Below the pieces are notes generated by a model. That model made no database searches, had not been told where the DNA came from, and saw only the letters and a program-made list of their open reading frames with translations. This document shows positions 1 to 6,000 of a stretch of 10,558 bases of DNA, in pieces. The stretch covers positions 1 through 10,558 of the forward strand of contig CALLCD010000260.1 in the NCBI GenBank assembly GCA_938049795.1, written 5' to 3'. Each line of letters opens with the position of its first letter. The stretch's first letter is position 1. The stretch is from an uncultured Hyphomonadaceae bacterium (GTDB taxonomy: Bacteria; Pseudomonadota; Alphaproteobacteria; Caulobacterales; Hyphomonadaceae). Made by a program: the position numbers and the translations under genes.

Positions 1-675
1 ACAATGCCCGCCAAGATCGCGTCCGGTGCAGACAATCCAACGTCCCCGAGAGATCAGGATCGAATCCGCTTTGTCATTAAACCCGACATCGCGCAGATTG
101 ACCGGACCGGATATGCCAATCGAACGGCCTCTGAAATCATCTTTGGTAAACAGGGTCACCGGCGGACCATTGCGGCCCCCACGCCGACCCTGACCACGCT
201 GACCGTAGCCACCGCCTCTATTCCCCCTATGGCCTCTGTCGCGGCGGCCAAATCCGCCCTCTCCACCCCGTCCTCTCGAATAACCGGCATCGGAATATCC
301 GCTTTGGTAAAAAGAGGTCACTTCGCAATCAAGCCCAAGGCGTCCAAGATCTGCCACAGACGTTTCAATCGTCCGGCACCGGCCCGCTCCTGCGCGGTCC
401 TTACACAGGGTCCACGCCCCGCCAATGACCTCCACACTGCGCGCGACATCGTTAAACCCGTCCCGCGCCAGCGTTTCGACATCGCCATAATAGACGCGCG
501 CTTCGCCGCGAAAATTGGTGTCGGAATACAAGATAAGCTGCGCCTGCCCGCCGCGCTGCCCACCATAAAGACCGCCATTCTGATAGCCGCGATCGACTTG
601 CGCCTCTGCCGAGAGCGGTGCAAAAAGGGCTGCAATCGCAAGGCCTAAACCGGCAAGTATATGTGTCCGCTGCAT
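1..675 (-). CDS. Secreted beta/gamma-crystallin-domain protein (3' part beyond window)
   Basis: The minus-strand frame is open from an ATG at 675 to the window edge (225 codons, no stop seen). An AAGGAG ribosome-binding site lies 8 nt before the ATG. Residues 1-25 form a signal peptide: basic start, Leu/Ala-rich core, cleavage site after SAEA. Residues about 46-120 are a beta/gamma-crystallin domain with the Greek-key signature YSDTNFRG (50-57), FNDVARS (74-80) and a W-x2-C-x8-C segment (W88, C91, C100). A Gly/Arg-rich linker of RGG type spans about 126-170. A second crystallin motif follows: FTKDDFRG (176-183), FNDKADS (199-205), and again W-x2-C-x8-C (W213, C216, C225). Crystallin folds in bacterial exported proteins often bind calcium or stabilise envelope proteins; the role here is unknown. 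It lies 91 bp after rpsP on the same strand with its own likely promoter, so it need not belong to the ribosomal operon. Confidence 0.8.
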   Translation of the reverse strand, partial: MQRTHILAGLGLAIAALFAPLSAEAQVDRGYQNGGLYGGQRGGQAQLILYSDTNFRGEARVYYGDVETLARDGFNDVARSVEVIGGAWTLCKDRAGAGRCRTIETSVADLGRLGLDCEVTSFYQSGYSDAGYSRGRGGEGGFGRRDRGHRGNRGGGYGQRGQGRRGGRNGPPVTLFTKDDFRGRSIGISGPVNLRDVGFNDKADSILISRGRWIVCTGRDLGGHC

Positions 676-689
676 AGGAAGTCTCCTTC

Positions 690-719
690 TATAATCAGCG
701 GACACATTGGGATATTCAA
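690..719 (-). promoter_or_regulatory. Candidate sigma70-type promoter of the crystallin gene
   Basis: On the minus strand a -35-like TTGAAT (714-719) and a -10-like GATTAT (691-696, 17-nt spacer) or ATTATA (690-695, 18-nt spacer) precede the gene. Transcription would start near the AAGGAG ribosome-binding site, giving a 5' leader of only about 10-15 nt. This rests on pattern matching only. Confidence 0.35.
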
Positions 720-766
720 CCTGAATGCTTGATGAGCCAAAGCTAACATTCCGGTAACAGGCAAAA

Positions 767-1249
767 CTACTCGCTGGCAGGGGTTTCTTCAGCGGGAGCC
801 TCTTCGGCAGGGGCTTCGGCAGCGGCTTCTTCTGCGGGCGCTTCCTCAGCCGGGGCTTCAGGCGCAGGGGCTTTGGCCGCTTCTTCAGCCGCTTTGGCTT
901 TTTCAGCGCGCTCTTCAGCACGTTCCTTGGCTTTCGCGCCCGGCTCGCCCTTTTTCGGATTGTTGCCATGCTCCCACGCCCAGATCGGGGCAGAGGCACC
1001 TTCAACCGTGATCTGGCTCAGAAACCGCGCAACACGGTCGGTCGGGCGCGCGCCCTTGGCGATCCAATCAGTCGCTTTCTGGCCGTCAATCTTGACGCGG
1101 TTTTCCGAATCCTTGGGCAAGCGCGGATCATAAGTGCCGATTTTCTCGATGAAACGACCATCACGCGGCGAACGGCTGTCAGCCACAACAACGCTATAGA
1201 ACGGACGCTTTTTAGAGCCGCCACGGGCCAGTCTGATTTTAAGGGACAT
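767..1249 (-). CDS. rpsP: 30S ribosomal protein S16
   Basis: The first ~85 of 160 residues are a typical S16: MSLKIRLARGGSKKRPFY at the start, then VVADSRSPRDGRFIEKIGTYDP and RPTDRVARFL. S16 binds 16S rRNA and helps assemble the small subunit. The ATG at 1249 has an AGGAG site 8 nt upstream. Many bacterial S16 proteins are about 80-100 residues; this one adds a Lys/Glu/Ala helix-like stretch (about 99-123) and an Ala/Glu/Pro tail with four APAEE copies (132-136, 137-141, 146-150, 151-155). Similar acidic extensions are common in alphaproteobacterial S16 and are probably disordered. It is the third gene after ffh and chorismate mutase. The expected next gene, rimM, is absent; a crystallin-like gene follows. 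No clear terminator is visible after the TAG stop. Confidence 0.97.
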   Translation of the reverse strand: MSLKIRLARGGSKKRPFYSVVVADSRSPRDGRFIEKIGTYDPRLPKDSENRVKIDGQKATDWIAKGARPTDRVARFLSQITVEGASAPIWAWEHGNNPKKGEPGAKAKERAEERAEKAKAAEEAAKAPAPEAPAEEAPAEEAAAEAPAEEAPAEETPASE

Positions 1250-1301
1250 TGATATTACTCCTGATGAATTTTGATAGAATGAGAGATTGAAGATAAAGGA
1301 T

Positions 1302-1406
1302 TGTCATCCCGGCCGTAGCGCAGCGAAGCGCCGGGACCCAGATTGTCTGGGAGCCCGTTTTCCGGCTGGGTCCCGGATATTTGCTGGCGCAAATTCCGGG
1401 ATGACA
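1302..1406. repeat. 105-bp nested inverted-repeat element (RIME/MITE-like)
   Basis: Perfect 11-bp ends TGTCATCCCGG (1302-1312) and CCGGGATGACA (1396-1406) enclose a second perfect 11-bp pair, CCGGGACCCAG (1331-1341) and CTGGGTCCCGG (1366-1376). The whole could fold as a long cruciform or RNA hairpin. Read on the plus strand, the left part encodes the CHPGRSAAKRRDP-like string familiar from spurious ORFs in alphaproteobacterial genomes, which suggests a dispersed intergenic repeat. It sits between chorismate mutase and rpsP, so it would be transcribed within the ffh operon mRNA if there is no promoter after it. There is no coding capacity and no visible target duplication. Confidence 0.8.
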
Positions 1407-1424
1407 GGTTGGGGGTGCGAGACA

Positions 1425-1718
1425 TTATTGATCGTCCCGTATTTTTTCGTGGTGACGGATCACCTCTGCCACGATGAAATTGAGGAATTTTTCGGCGAAC
1501 TCGGGATCGAGCGCACTGTCTTTGGCGAGCGCTTGCAAGCGCGCAATCTGCCGCGCCTCGCGCGCTTTGTCCGCAGGCAGCATATCATACTCGGCTTTCA
1601 GACGGCCCACAGCTTGGGTCACCTTGAACCGCTCAGCCAGCGTATGCAGCAAAATGGCATCAAGATTGTCGATACTGGCGCGGAACGCCGCGAGTTGAGT
1701 TTCGGGAGATTGGCTCAC
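1425..1718 (-). CDS. Chorismate mutase, AroQ type
   Basis: A 97-residue all-helical protein of the AroQ alpha fold, which converts chorismate to prephenate at the branch to Phe and Tyr. Alignment by eye to the E. coli chorismate mutase domain, without gaps, places R13, R30, K41, R53 and E54 on the known active-site residues R11, R28, K39, R51 and E52. The position of E. coli Q88 is H90 here, within RHHEK. The length matches a stand-alone mutase, with no fused dehydratase or dehydrogenase domain. The start is GTG at 1718, overlapping the ffh TGA stop as GTGA, which suggests translational coupling. A mutase gene directly after ffh is, from memory, common in alphaproteobacteria, so the place supports the call. 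No separate promoter is evident. Confidence 0.92.
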   Translation of the reverse strand: MSQSPETQLAAFRASIDNLDAILLHTLAERFKVTQAVGRLKAEYDMLPADKAREARQIARLQALAKDSALDPEFAEKFLNFIVAEVIRHHEKIRDDQ

Positions 1719-3208
1719 TTCTTATCCCCCCCAAGCCCCGGAAGCGTGCCGCCGCCCACGCCCGGCAAACCGTTCGGCTGAACCGCGCCGCCGCCACCAA
1801 GCCCGGGCAATTGCCCCGCACCCGCGCCGCCCATTTTCGCCAAATCTTGCGGAGAGACACCCGCCGCGCCCATCGCGCCCATCATGCCTTTGAGGCCGCC
1901 CTTCTTGGACATTTTCTTCATCATGCCGGCCATCTGCTTGTGCATTTTCAGCACTTTGTTGACGTCCTGAACGCTCGTGCCGGAGCCCGCCGCGATGCGC
2001 TTGCGGCGTGAGGCGTTCAGCAGCGCAGGCTTGGCGCGTTCGGCCTTGGTCATGGACGTGATAATCGCCTCTTGCCGTTTGAGCACTTTGTCGTCGAGGC
2101 CAGACGCGTCCATCGCCTGCTTGGCCTTTTTCGCGCCGGGCAACATGCCCATAATGCCGCCAAGCCCGCCCATGCGCTGCATCTGGCGGAACTGCTCGGC
2201 CATGTCATCAAGATCGAACTGACCTTTGGACATTTTCTTGGCCATGCGCTCGGCCTTGGCCTGATCCATTTGCTCGCCGGCTTTCTCCACCAGCGAAACA
2301 ATGTCGCCCTGCCCAAGAATGCGTCCGGCCAGCCGTTTGGCGTCAAATGCGTCAAGCCCGTCAAGCTTCTCGCCCACGCCGAGGAATTTGATCGGCAAGC
2401 CCGTCACCGCGCGCATCGACAGCGCCGCGCCGCCGCGTCCGTCACCATCCATACGGGTCAGCACAAGGCCCGTCAGCTTGAGCCGTTCGTCAAACCGTTT
2501 GGCCGTCTCGACCGCATCCTGCCCCGTCAGCGCATCGGCCACGAGCAGCGTTTCGGACGGGTTTGCAATCGAGGCAATCTCTGCCGCCTCGCCCATCATC
2601 TGCTCGTCAAGCGTCGTCCGGCCCGCCGTGTCGAGAATGAGCACATCATGCCCGCCAATTTCGGCCGCCTTCATGGCGCGGCGCGCAATATCGGCTGGCA
2701 GCTGACCCGCAATAATCGGCAGCGCTTTGACCGTCTCACCAAGCTGGTCCGCCAGAATGGCAAGCTGCTCCATCGCCGCCGGACGCCGCACATCGAGGCT
2801 GGCAAGCAGCACCCGCTTTTTCTCTTTTTCCGACAGGCGTTTGGCGAGTTTACCCGTCGTCGTCGTCTTCCCCGAGCCTTGAAGACCCGCCATCATGATC
2901 ACCGCAGGCGGGCTATCAATCCGCAAACTCGTGTCAATCGCCTCCCCGCCCAGCATCTCGACCAAGCCATCATGGACGATTTTGATGACTTGCTGGCCGG
3001 GCTTGACCGCACGGATCACGTCTTCGCCAACCGCTTGCTCTTTGATTGAGCCGATAAATTCCTTGACCACCGGCAGCGCAACATCCGCCTCAAGAAGCGC
3101 CACGCGGATCTCGCGCAAGGCCGCTGTGACATCTTTCTCAGACAGAGCGCCGCGTCCGGTCAGCCCGTCAAATATGCCGCCCAAGCGGTCTGTCAGTGCG
3201 TCGAACAT
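1715..3208 (-). CDS. ffh: Signal recognition particle protein Ffh (SRP54)
   Basis: A 497-residue SRP GTPase that binds signal sequences of nascent inner-membrane proteins with 4.5S RNA and delivers ribosomes to FtsY. The N domain spans about 1-90. The G domain carries the P-loop GLQGSGKTTT (108-117), DVRRPAA (139-145), DTAGR (193-197), TRMDGDGRGG (251-260) and GVGEKLDGL (277-285). The Met-rich M domain (about 325-445) has the RNA-binding signature RIAAGSGTSVQDVNK (404-418). The tail from about 446 is Gly/Pro-rich with LPGLGG/LPGVGG repeats. The ATG at 3208 begins MFDALTDRLG, the standard start, and has GAGGAG 8 nt upstream. An in-frame extension further upstream is open but has no family similarity. 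It leads the unit ffh - chorismate mutase - rpsP. Confidence 0.98.
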   Translation of the reverse strand: MFDALTDRLGGIFDGLTGRGALSEKDVTAALREIRVALLEADVALPVVKEFIGSIKEQAVGEDVIRAVKPGQQVIKIVHDGLVEMLGGEAIDTSLRIDSPPAVIMMAGLQGSGKTTTTGKLAKRLSEKEKKRVLLASLDVRRPAAMEQLAILADQLGETVKALPIIAGQLPADIARRAMKAAEIGGHDVLILDTAGRTTLDEQMMGEAAEIASIANPSETLLVADALTGQDAVETAKRFDERLKLTGLVLTRMDGDGRGGAALSMRAVTGLPIKFLGVGEKLDGLDAFDAKRLAGRILGQGDIVSLVEKAGEQMDQAKAERMAKKMSKGQFDLDDMAEQFRQMQRMGGLGGIMGMLPGAKKAKQAMDASGLDDKVLKRQEAIITSMTKAERAKPALLNASRRKRIAAGSGTSVQDVNKVLKMHKQMAGMMKKMSKKGGLKGMMGAMGAAGVSPQDLAKMGGAGAGQLPGLGGGGAVQPNGLPGVGGGTLPGLGGDKK

Positions 3209-3277
3209 CAGTCCGTCTCCTCGTTTTGCGCCAGTTTGAACGGTCAAAATGGTGCGCGCAGCCATTAAGCGCAAACC

Positions 3278-3316
3278 AAAAACGCCCCACTGAGCGAACC
3301 TTCGCCGAGCGGGGGG
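3278..3316 (-). terminator. Hairpin with T-run in the ffh 5' region (terminator or attenuator)
   Basis: Read on the minus strand, a 14-nt arm starting CCCCGCTCGGCGAA pairs with TTCGCTCAGTGGGG across a GG turn. It has three mismatches, and CGTTTTT follows. The T-run ends 69 nt before the ffh start. It could stop transcripts coming from the phosphatase gene, or act as an attenuator of ffh, depending on where the ffh promoter lies. Folding energy was not computed. Confidence 0.55.
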
Positions 3317-3331
3317 CCTCGCTGATCTCCA

Positions 3332-3359
3332 ATTCGAATGCCGAACCTGTACCAGTCAA
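3332..3359 (-). promoter_or_regulatory. Weak promoter-like pair upstream of the ffh hairpin
   Basis: The minus strand has TTGACT (3354-3359), a 16-nt spacer and TCGAAT (3332-3337). The -35 element is good; the -10 matches TATAAT at 4 of 6 positions. A start near 3325 would give a transcript that enters the hairpin at 3278-3316 almost at once. Confidence 0.25.
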
Positions 3360-3429
3360 AGCGCGCTTCTGGATTTTGCGCGGAATGTGAGAGCGTCAAA
3401 GCATAGGCCGCAAAAAAACGCAACTTTTT

Positions 3430-3600
3430 GTTTTGTCTCCCGCTAAAGCGATGAGACGCGCCTTCGGCGGCTCATGGGCGGCGCAGCCGACCGGAGACAA
3501 GACAAAAAAGGAGCCATCAGCTGGCAGAGCCACGTCTCATCGTGAGCGCAGCGAACGGGAGACAAACAAAATGCGCGGCGCAGCCAACCGGGGACAAAAA
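3430..3600. repeat. Cluster of four related repeat units with inverted arms
   Basis: Two arms are inverted copies: TTTGTCTCCCG (3432-3442) pairs with 3556-3566 and CGATGAGACG (3449-3458) pairs with 3533-3542, both perfectly. Two 23-bp direct copies at 3478-3500 and 3575-3597 agree at 21 positions. Aligned together, there are three units on the minus strand (heads at about 3595, 3563 and 3498) and one on the plus strand (from about 3431). Each starts with a T-run and GTCTCC-like head, most have a CTGCGC core, and most end near ATGAG. Head spacings of 32 and 65 nt suggest a period of about 32. It follows the stop codon of the phosphatase gene and may act as a 3'-end structure or a REP-like element. 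Confidence 0.65.
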
Positions 3601-3611
3601 ACATACCCCCC

Positions 3612-4358
3612 TCAATCCGGCAAACAGCCATTATCTATCAGGATCGCCCGCGGCGCATCAGGCGCTCCGTCCGAAATCTCGGCCCGGCCACCTGCCGCTC
3701 GCGCAATTGCCATCGCCGCCGCCACATCCCAAAGCCGCGCGCCAGTCTCGGCATAGCGATCAACCCGTCCGCACGCGACATAAGCCCCCGCAAGCGTCGC
3801 CGTGCCCAACATGCGCACCTTCTTCCACGCCGCAAAATCAGCCGCCATCGCCTGCAAAGCCGCCGCACTATAGTCCGCCATAACCGGCAGCCCCGTTGCG
3901 AGAATCGCACGGGATGTCTCGCGCACCGTGCTGACACGGATCGGCACACCATCAAGCAACGCAGGCAAGCCCTCCCCGCCGCTCATCAGCTCGCCCGAGC
4001 CAATATCATAGATCGCTCCCAGCACCGGCGTCTCGTCCCGCATCAATGCAATCGAGACCGCGGAGAGCGGCATCCCGCGATTATAATTGGCCGATCCATC
4101 AAGCGGGTCCACCACCCAGTACAGCCCGCCCAGCGCACCAGACGCCCCGCTCTCCTCGGCCAGCACGGGCAAGTCCGCGCCCTCGTTCAGAATAGACAGG
4201 ATCAGCGCTTCAGCCTTCCGGTCTGCGGCCAGCTTGATGTCGCGCCCCGTCTCTTTGTCGATGCCTTGGGTCGCCTCCGACCGGCCCGCAAGAAACGCCC
4301 CCGCCTCACGCGCCGCTTGGCTCGCCAGCGCCAGAAAAGGAGCAAGATCAGCGATCAT
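3612..4358 (-). CDS. Inositol-monophosphatase family phosphatase
   Basis: A 248-residue Mg2+/Li+-type phosphatase of the IMPase superfamily. Metal-site motifs are visible in order: D46 in the KLAADRKAE segment (42-50), LAEESG with E68 and E69 (66-71), DPLDGSANY (84-92), and WDVAAAMAIARAAGG (210-224) with D211. Family members hydrolyse inositol-1-phosphate, histidinol-phosphate (HisN type) or 3'-phosphoadenosine 5'-phosphate (CysQ type); I cannot tell which from sequence alone. Length is near the usual 250-270. The ATG at 4358 overlaps the gpsA stop as ATGA, so it is probably translated by coupling and is the last gene of the GNAT-gpsA-phosphatase unit. The repeat cluster at 3430-3600 lies just after its TGA stop. 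Confidence 0.9.
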   Translation of the reverse strand: MIADLAPFLALASQAAREAGAFLAGRSEATQGIDKETGRDIKLAADRKAEALILSILNEGADLPVLAEESGASGALGGLYWVVDPLDGSANYNRGMPLSAVSIALMRDETPVLGAIYDIGSGELMSGGEGLPALLDGVPIRVSTVRETSRAILATGLPVMADYSAAALQAMAADFAAWKKVRMLGTATLAGAYVACGRVDRYAETGARLWDVAAAMAIARAAGGRAEISDGAPDAPRAILIDNGCLPD

Positions 4359-5356
4359 AAAGCAGGATCAGCCGTCTCGACGCTTAAAGGCCGGTTGAGC
4401 AATTGGGCCACCGCCTCACGCACATCAAGCGTGCCCGACAGAATATCCGCCACCGCACGACAGATCGGCAGATCCACCCCATGCCGTTCGCCAAGCGCAC
4501 AAATCGCCGGCGCAGAGCTCACCCCTTCGGTTACTTGCGCGCGGGCACCAAGAATCTCGGCCAGCGGCGTCCCGCGCCCCAGCGCCAGCCCGCACGACAT
4601 ATTCCGCGACATATCCGAACTACAAGTCAGAATCAGATCGCCCAGCCCACAAAGCCCCGTCAGCGTCTGCGCCTGGGCGCCCATCGCCACGCCGAGCCGC
4701 GTCATCTCCGCAAACCCCCGCGCAATCAGCGCCGCATGGGCCGACTTGCCAAACTCCAGCCCGACCGCAATCCCGCACGCAATCGCCAGCACATTCTTCA
4801 CCGCCCCGCCAATCTCCGCCCCGATCAGATCATCGCTCGTATAAAGCCGGAACGCAGGCGCGCTGATCGCTTTGGCAAGCCTGTCGCTGGTCTTCGGGTC
4901 AGCACAAGCCAGCGTGACAGCGGTCGGCAATCCGCGCGCAACATCCGCTGCAAAGCTTGGCCCCGACAGCACCGCCGGCACGCTGTGCGGTATCTCTTGG
5001 GCCAGCACATCAGTCATCAGATCAAGCGAGGTCTGCTCAATCCCCTTGGCGCACAAGACAATCGGCAAGGACGCAGCCAAATGGGGCTTCAGTTCGGCCA
5101 GAACCCGCCGCATATGCTGGGCTGGAACCACCGCCAGCAACATGTCCGAGCCATGAAGCGCAGCCAGATCAGCACTCGCCCGCAGGCCCGAATGCAGCGT
5201 GACATCTGGCAAATAATGCGTATTGATATGGTTGGCATTGATACAGTCCGCGCAATCGCGTTCAAACGTCCATAACAGCGTCTCATGGCCATTGCCCGCA
5301 AGCAGATTGGCAAGCGCAGTCCCCCACGCGCCACCCCCCAAAACCCCCGCTCTCAA
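4355..5356 (-). CDS. gpsA: NAD(P)-dependent glycerol-3-phosphate dehydrogenase
   Basis: A 333-residue cytoplasmic enzyme that reduces dihydroxyacetone phosphate to sn-glycerol-3-phosphate for phospholipid synthesis. It starts with the Rossmann loop GVLGGGAWGTALA (4-16). Further family motifs are NHINTHYLPD (42-51), CAKGIE with K104 (102-107), LSGPSFA (130-136), EIGGAVKNVLAI with K187 (181-192), KSAHAALIARGFAEM (204-218) and GLCGLGDLILTCSS (234-247) followed by SRN. The two lysines fit the catalytic lysines of the family. The start is TTG at 5356, overlapping the GNAT stop as TTGA. It leaves only three residues before the first strand, so no shorter start is possible without loss of the cofactor loop. 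It is the middle gene of a tightly packed unit. Confidence 0.97.
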   Translation of the reverse strand: MRAGVLGGGAWGTALANLLAGNGHETLLWTFERDCADCINANHINTHYLPDVTLHSGLRASADLAALHGSDMLLAVVPAQHMRRVLAELKPHLAASLPIVLCAKGIEQTSLDLMTDVLAQEIPHSVPAVLSGPSFAADVARGLPTAVTLACADPKTSDRLAKAISAPAFRLYTSDDLIGAEIGGAVKNVLAIACGIAVGLEFGKSAHAALIARGFAEMTRLGVAMGAQAQTLTGLCGLGDLILTCSSDMSRNMSCGLALGRGTPLAEILGARAQVTEGVSSAPAICALGERHGVDLPICRAVADILSGTLDVREAVAQLLNRPLSVETADPAL

Positions 5357-5961
5357 AACGCGTCTTTCAACTGTTCACCAATCGTCTGCAAGCTTGCAGC
5401 AATATCCTCGTTAACCAGCGCGTAAACCGCCATATCACTCCACGTCCCGTCATTCATCCGGTAGGCCGAGCGCAAGATGCCCTCTTCCCGGGCCCCCAGC
5501 CGCTCCAGAGCCCGCATCATACGGTCATTGCGCGGCGAGACATTCCAGAAAATGCGCTGCGCCCGCCAGGCCTGCGCCCGCCGGATCATAGCTTCTTGCA
5601 GCGCGGCAAAACTCACCCAATCGCGAAACCCTTTGTGCAGCCAGATAAAGCCGATCTCGACACTGCGATGGGTCCGGCTGGCGCGCAAAAAGGCCGCTCC
5701 GCCAATATTGGTATGATCATCTTTGGTAAAGGCCGTCATCGGGAAAAACCGGCCCTGCTCGGTCAGTTTCCTCATACGGTCGAAATAGGATTCAAAACTG
5801 GTCCCGCCCCCCGACATACGCGGCAACCAGTTCCACGCAGCCTCTTTTGCGCCATCCTTCTTGATGCTCTTAAGAAAGCTCTTGTCAAACGGCATCTCTG
5901 GCGTCCCGACCGGCAAAACCGTCAGCCATTGGCTTTCAACATTTGGCGCATCTAACTGCAT
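5353..5961 (-). CDS. GNAT-family N-acetyltransferase, RimJ/RimL-like
   Basis: A 202-residue protein with a GNAT fold of the Acetyltransf_3 type. The recognisable core runs from FTKDDHTNIGGAAFLR (78-93) through VEIGFIWL (101-108) to FWNVSPRNDRMMRALERLGAREEG (138-161), then the end strand with W174. The NxxMxRALERLGA stretch matches the RimJ/RimL 'N-x3-S/A-x3-LEKLGF' motif. The acetyl-CoA pyrophosphate loop, normally R/Q-x-x-G-x-G/A, reads HKGFRDWVS here (109-117) and is degenerate. Residues 1-60 are not recognised. The substrate is unknown. The ATG at 5961 lacks a Shine-Dalgarno site but has a -10 element 5 nt away, so the mRNA is probably leaderless. It heads a unit with gpsA and the phosphatase, and is divergent from oxyR. 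Confidence 0.85.
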   Translation of the reverse strand: MQLDAPNVESQWLTVLPVGTPEMPFDKSFLKSIKKDGAKEAAWNWLPRMSGGGTSFESYFDRMRKLTEQGRFFPMTAFTKDDHTNIGGAAFLRASRTHRSVEIGFIWLHKGFRDWVSFAALQEAMIRRAQAWRAQRIFWNVSPRNDRMMRALERLGAREEGILRSAYRMNDGTWSDMAVYALVNEDIAASLQTIGEQLKDAF

Positions 5962-5963
5962 GA

Positions 5964-6000
5964 TTGATAATAGCGTTAGGGGACAGCTTCACAATATCAA
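5964..6000. promoter_or_regulatory. Candidate operator: TTGATA / TATCAA inverted pair
   Basis: A perfect inverted pair, TTGATA (5964-5969) and TATCAA (5995-6000), is set 31 bp apart (about three helical turns). It brackets the -35 and -10 elements of the GNAT promoter in the 114-bp space shared with oxyR. LysR-type regulators often bind such divergent intergenic regions. The full OxyR consensus (four ATAG/CTAT-like blocks) is not visible, so assignment to OxyR is a guess. Confidence 0.25.
5967..5994 (-). promoter_or_regulatory. Promoter of the GNAT-gpsA-phosphatase unit, probably leaderless
   Basis: The minus strand shows TTGTGA (5989-5994), a 16-nt spacer and TATTAT (5967-5972). Only 5 nt separate the -10 element from the ATG at 5961, so the transcript should begin at or within one or two bases of the start codon. 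The absence of a ribosome-binding site upstream agrees with this. Confidence 0.55.

Larger units (their letters stand above)
3209..3611. other. 403-bp gene-free region between the phosphatase gene and ffh
   Basis: I see no convincing gene here. It holds the ffh ribosome-binding site (about 3217-3222), a terminator-like hairpin facing ffh (3278-3316), a weak promoter-like pair upstream of that hairpin (3332-3359), and a cluster of four related repeat units (3430-3600). Open frames that cross it are rich in Arg/Ala/Gly and are repeat translations. No tRNA, 4.5S RNA or riboswitch pattern was recognised. Confidence 0.7.

Noticed and set aside
4..648. Plus-strand open frame over the left end
   Set aside because: The opposite strand encodes a signal peptide plus two crystallin motifs with a good ribosome-binding site; the plus frame has none of this.
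1287..1781. Plus-strand open frame starting MKIKDCHPGRSAAKRRDP
   Set aside because: Its start is the translation of the inverted repeat at 1302-1406 and the rest is antisense to chorismate mutase and the ffh end; such strings are common spurious annotations.
2072..3049. Long plus-strand open frame (325 codons) opposite ffh
   Set aside because: It lies wholly antisense to ffh, is rich in Arg/His/Pro as expected from a GC-rich mirror frame, and shows no family motif or ribosome-binding site.
3505..3528. Rho-independent terminator of the phosphatase gene (GCCA/TGGC stem with T-run, minus strand)
   Set aside because: The stem is only about 4 bp and is followed by TCC before the T-run; too weak to call.
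3430..3600. CRISPR array
   Set aside because: The units are imperfect, lie in both orientations, have no uniform repeat plus unique spacer pattern, and there are no cas genes.
3433..3756. Plus-strand open frames through 3433-3883
   Set aside because: They translate the repeat cluster and then the antisense of the phosphatase gene; the apparent protein repeats simply reflect DNA repeats.
4403..5275. Plus-strand open frame (290 codons) opposite gpsA
   Set aside because: It is antisense to an unmistakable GpsA and has no recognisable motif.
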